Part shown: piece by piece, positions 8,580 to 10,769 of the stretch | Layout of the letters: the number at the start of each line of letters is the position of its first letter | How positions within the stretch are numbered: position 1 is the first letter of the stretch | NCBI GenBank assembly: GCA_913052515.1 | Contig: CAJXFJ010000026.1 | Coordinates: forward strand, 1 to 10,769 | DNA length: 10,769 bases | Reading direction: 5' to 3' | DNA from: an uncultured Flavobacteriales bacterium | Lineage (GTDB): Bacteria > Bacteroidota > Bacteroidia > Flavobacteriales > Vicingaceae | Made by a program: the position numbers and the translations under genes | The notes under the pieces: generated by a model | Told to the model about the DNA's origin: nothing | Seen by the model: the letters and a program-made list of their open reading frames with translations, nothing else | The model's database searches: none

Positions 8580-8587
8580 CAAAGTTA
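8580..8587 (-). promoter_or_regulatory. ychF: Candidate -7 promoter box for ychF
   Basis: On the minus strand TAACTTTG is a full match to the Bacteroidota -7 box TAnnTTTG, ending 20 nt before the chosen ychF start codon. No clear -33 TTG is visible at the usual distance. Transcription from here would exclude the upstream ATGs at 8625 and 8598, which supports the start at 8559. Confidence 0.5.
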
Positions 8588-8690
8588 GGATATTCCATGT
8601 TGTTTTTATCACTTTTTTTATTCATTCAAAAAACTTTCCACAGCTCCTATTACTTATTAACAAACTGGACTCCTTCTGCTTTATTTGATT

Positions 8691-8698
8691 TACTTTTG
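8691..8698 (+). promoter_or_regulatory. Candidate -7 promoter box for the transketolase subunit gene
   Basis: TACTTTTG is a full match to TAnnTTTG and ends 22 nt before the ATG at 8721. The best -33 candidate is a weak CTGG at 8665-8668, 22 nt upstream of the box. With the ychF box at 8580-8587 it makes a plausible pair of divergent promoters in the 161-bp spacer 8560-8720. That spacer otherwise shows no strong repeat or hairpin. Confidence 0.5.
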
Positions 8699-8720
8699 AA
8701 ATCCAAACAAACGAACGACC

Positions 8721-9563
8721 ATGCCTAGTGTAAATGAATTAGAAAACATTGCTTCACAAGTTAGAAGAGACATCGTAAGAATGGTTCATGGAGCCCAATC
8801 AGGTCACCCGGGTGGCTCCTTAGGTTGTGCCGATTTTTTAACGGCACTCTACTTTGAAATCATGACCCATAAAACGGACTTTAATATGGATGGTAATGGG
8901 GAAGATTTGTTTTTCCTTTCAAATGGTCACATTTCACCGGTTTGGTACAGCGTATTAGCTCGAAGTGGATACTTTCCAGTTGATGAGCTAGCTACATTCC
9001 GTAAGATTGATACTCGATTGCAAGGACATCCAACAACGCATGAAAAATTACCCGGGATTCGCGTCGCAAGTGGTTCTCTTGGACAAGGTCTTTCAGTTGC
9101 GTGTGGTGCTGCCTTGAGCAAAAAGTTAAATAACGACAATCACATTATTTATACATTACATGGTGACGGCGAATTGCAAGAAGGTCAAATTTGGGAAGCA
9201 GCTTTATTTGCATCGCATCAAAAAATCGACAACTTAATTGCAACAGTTGATTGGAATAACCGACAAATTGATGGAGATGTAGAAGACATTATGGCTTTAG
9301 GCAACTTAAGAGCGAAATGGGAAGCTTTTGGTTGGGAAGTTTTAGAAATGGATGGACATAACATGCACTCCATTTTAGATACGTTAAACACAGCTAAAGA
9401 CAGAACAGGTCACGGAAAACCAGTGGTAATTTTAATGAAAACAGAAATGGGGCAAGGTGTTGACTTTATGATGGGAAGTCATAAATGGCATGGCGTTGCA
9501 CCAAATGATGAACAAGCTGAAAATGCCCTTTCTCAGCTATCAGAAACTTTAGGTGATTATTAA
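8721..9563 (+). CDS. Transketolase, N-terminal (thiamine-diphosphate-binding) subunit
   Basis: Transketolase moves two-carbon ketol units between sugar phosphates in the non-oxidative pentose phosphate pathway, in the cytoplasm. At 280 residues this is only the N-terminal half; split forms work with a separate subunit carrying the pyrimidine-binding and C-terminal domains. Visible motifs are SGHPGGSLG (27-35), SNGHISP (67-73), GHP (102-104), GSLGQGLS (118-125), the thiamine-diphosphate/Mg2+ motif starting GDGELQEGQ (148-156) and closing with DWNN (177-180), and HKWHG (254-258). All expected ligands of this half are present and the end is a clean TAA, so it looks like a natural split subunit and not a truncated gene. 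The partner would normally be expected next door; instead a vWA protein gene follows after 45 bp. Full-length transketolase or 1-deoxyxylulose-5-phosphate synthase is excluded by length. Confidence 0.93.
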   Translation: MPSVNELENIASQVRRDIVRMVHGAQSGHPGGSLGCADFLTALYFEIMTHKTDFNMDGNGEDLFFLSNGHISPVWYSVLARSGYFPVDELATFRKIDTRLQGHPTTHEKLPGIRVASGSLGQGLSVACGAALSKKLNNDNHIIYTLHGDGELQEGQIWEAALFASHQKIDNLIATVDWNNRQIDGDVEDIMALGNLRAKWEAFGWEVLEMDGHNMHSILDTLNTAKDRTGHGKPVVILMKTEMGQGVDFMMGSHKWHGVAPNDEQAENALSQLSETLGDY

Positions 9564-9588
9564 AGGTATGGTATTTGATTTACCTTTA
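9561..9588. repeat. Perfect 8-bp inverted repeat spanning the transketolase stop codon
   Basis: TAAAGGTA at 9561-9568 is the exact reverse complement of TACCTTTA at 9581-9588, with a 12-nt loop. The first three bases are the TAA stop of the transketolase subunit. The stem has only two G-C pairs and no T-run follows, so intrinsic termination would be weak at best. It could instead be a protein-binding site or an mRNA 3'-end hairpin next to the candidate promoter of the vWA gene. Confidence 0.45.
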
Positions 9589-9603
9589 TACAATCTAAAT
9601 TTA
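9574..9603 (+). promoter_or_regulatory. Candidate promoter of the vWA protein gene
   Basis: TTTG at 9574-9577 is followed after 18 nt by TAAATTTA at 9596-9603. These fit the Bacteroidota -33 TTG and the -7 box TAnnTTTG (five of six fixed positions). The -7 box ends 5 nt before the ATG at 9609. The -33 element lies in the loop of the inverted repeat 9561-9588, so factor binding there could affect this promoter. Confidence 0.35.
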
Positions 9604-9608
9604 TCTGT

Positions 9609-10769
9609 ATGAAGTCATTTCTCATAAGTTTATTTTTAATTCTTTTTAGTCTTACTACAAGTTTTCAAAGTCAGGCTCAAATTCAAAAAACACGAATTCT
9701 ATTTGTCCTCGATGGCTCTCAGAGTATGTATGCTCGTTGGGAAAACGGTCAAAAAATGCAAATTGCAACTCGCTTGTTGCGCAACTTGGTTGACAGTTTA
9801 AGCGATGTTGAACATGTTGAACTTGCTTTGAGAGCTTATGGTCATCAAAACAATGTATCTTCGGATGGAAGAAATTGTAAAGACACCAAATTAGAAGTTC
9901 CTTTTTCGCCTACCAACCACGAAAAAATAAAAAGTAGACTCCAAACCATTCGACCCAAAGGCACGACTTTAATCGCCTATTCTCTTGAACAAGCAGCGAA
10001 TGACTTTCCAGAATGTAGTACATGTAGAAATGTGATTATCCTTATTACTGATGGAATTGAAGAATGTGATGGTGATCCTTGTGCGGTATCACTTGCTCTT
10101 CAAAAAAGAGGTGTTATTCTAAAGCCCTTTGTAATTGGTTTAGGCTTGGAACCTGAAATAATGGATGCCTTTAAATGTGTAGGAAATTTCTATGATGCCA
10201 AAGATGAAGCCACTTTTCAAAATGTACTTGGAATAGTGATTTCACAAGCACTAAATAACACGACAGCACAAGTAAATTTACTCGATAACTTGAATAATCC
10301 GACAGAGACAAACGTACCCATGACTTTTTACGATTCTTTTTCAGGTCAAGTACGCTATAACTTTGTGCACACGATGAATAGTAGAGGAATTCCAGATACG
10401 ATTCCTATTGATCCACTTGGTAAATATGACTTGGTCGTACATACAGTTCCTCCTGTAAGTAAAAAAGGAGTGGAATTAACTGCCGGCACCCACAATGTTA
10501 TCGCAGTTGATGCGCCACAAGGTGATTTAGAATTGAAAATGAACGGCTTTAATGAATATGAGGATTTAAAGGCCATTGTTCGTCAACAAGGTAAAAAAGA
10601 AACCATGTTGGTTCAAGATTTTAACCATATTCAAAGGTATATTATTGGCAAGTATGACTTAGAAATTCTAACACTTCCTAGAACTTATATTTCTGATGTC
10701 AACATTGCTCAAAGTCATACAACTACCGTAGAAATACCACAAGCAGGAATTGCTACCATAGGCATGACA
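9609..10769 (+). CDS. Exported von Willebrand factor A domain protein with C-terminal beta-rich repeats (partial, 3' end outside window)
   Basis: The frame is open from ATG 9609 to the right edge: 387 codons without a stop. Residues 1-23 form a signal peptide (MKS, a hydrophobic stretch, cleavage likely after SQA), with no lipobox cysteine. A vWA domain spans about 28-210 with a complete MIDAS metal site: DGSQS (35-39), Thr119/Thr120 in KGTT and Asp148 in ITDG. Six cysteines (90, 136, 139, 153, 158, 190) lie in this domain, including the EECDGDPC stretch (151-158), and could form disulfides outside the cytoplasm. From about residue 215 the protein is beta-rich and repetitive: GKYDL recurs at 271 and 347, each followed by a Thr-x-Pro and, about 33-34 residues on, by PQ. 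vWA domains bind proteins through a divalent metal; the ligand is unknown. It lies 45 bp after the transketolase subunit, with its own candidate promoter. A role in transketolase function is not implied. Confidence 0.88.
   Translation, partial: MKSFLISLFLILFSLTTSFQSQAQIQKTRILFVLDGSQSMYARWENGQKMQIATRLLRNLVDSLSDVEHVELALRAYGHQNNVSSDGRNCKDTKLEVPFSPTNHEKIKSRLQTIRPKGTTLIAYSLEQAANDFPECSTCRNVIILITDGIEECDGDPCAVSLALQKRGVILKPFVIGLGLEPEIMDAFKCVGNFYDAKDEATFQNVLGIVISQALNNTTAQVNLLDNLNNPTETNVPMTFYDSFSGQVRYNFVHTMNSRGIPDTIPIDPLGKYDLVVHTVPPVSKKGVELTAGTHNVIAVDAPQGDLELKMNGFNEYEDLKAIVRQQGKKETMLVQDFNHIQRYIIGKYDLEILTLPRTYISDVNIAQSHTTTVEIPQAGIATIGMT

Noticed and set aside
8721..9563. Truncated or frameshifted full-length transketolase
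   Set aside because: I see no C-terminal transketolase sequence in any frame after 9563. The length and end match natural split subunits.
10355..10576. Minus-strand open frame of 73 codons inside the vWA gene
   Set aside because: The plus frame is open from 9609 to the edge with a signal peptide and a complete MIDAS motif. The antisense frame has no independent support.
1..10769. CRISPR array, tRNA, rRNA, insertion sequence, prophage or defence island
   Set aside because: There are no regularly spaced repeats, cloverleaf sequences, transposase or integrase motifs or terminal repeats, and the genes are mostly housekeeping with tight spacing.

Overview
This 10.8 kb window looks like ordinary chromosome of an AT-rich member of the Bacteroidota, most likely Flavobacteriales. 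The evidence is: ParE and ParC sequences of the Bacteroidota type; a transketolase split into separate N- and C-terminal subunits; no Shine-Dalgarno sequence before any start codon; and matches to the Bacteroidota -7 promoter box TAnnTTTG upstream of several genes. I see no integrase, IS element, CRISPR array, tRNA or rRNA. No gap between genes exceeds about 160 bp.

Layout, left to right. (1) On the minus strand, a parE-parC operon for topoisomerase IV: parE is complete (2665-4521), and parC starts 9 bp after it and runs off the left edge (885 codons visible). (2) A 132-bp divergent intergenic region with an imperfect inverted repeat. (3) On the plus strand, two polytopic membrane glycosyltransferases of the GT-C fold (4654-6018 and 6015-7457), coupled by a 4-nt ATGA overlap. 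The second has the signature of GT22 (Alg9/PIG-B-like mannosyltransferases). (4) On the minus strand, the translation-associated ATPase ychF (7459-8559), which meets the second glycosyltransferase tail to tail with one base between stop codons. (5) Divergent from ychF, the N-terminal subunit of transketolase (8721-9563), followed after 45 bp by an exported von Willebrand factor A (vWA) protein with C-terminal repeats that runs off the right edge.

Functionally, parE and parC encode the two subunits of one chromosome-decatenating enzyme. The two GT-C proteins are probably a translationally coupled pair acting on a lipid-linked or surface glycan at the cytoplasmic membrane; their acceptor is unknown. 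The split transketolase needs a C-terminal partner, which is not in the window: the vWA gene occupies the position where the partner often lies. I found no clear new defence or mobile system. The parts least explained by known biology are the GT-C pair, the repeat region of the vWA protein, and two inverted repeats in intergenic regions.
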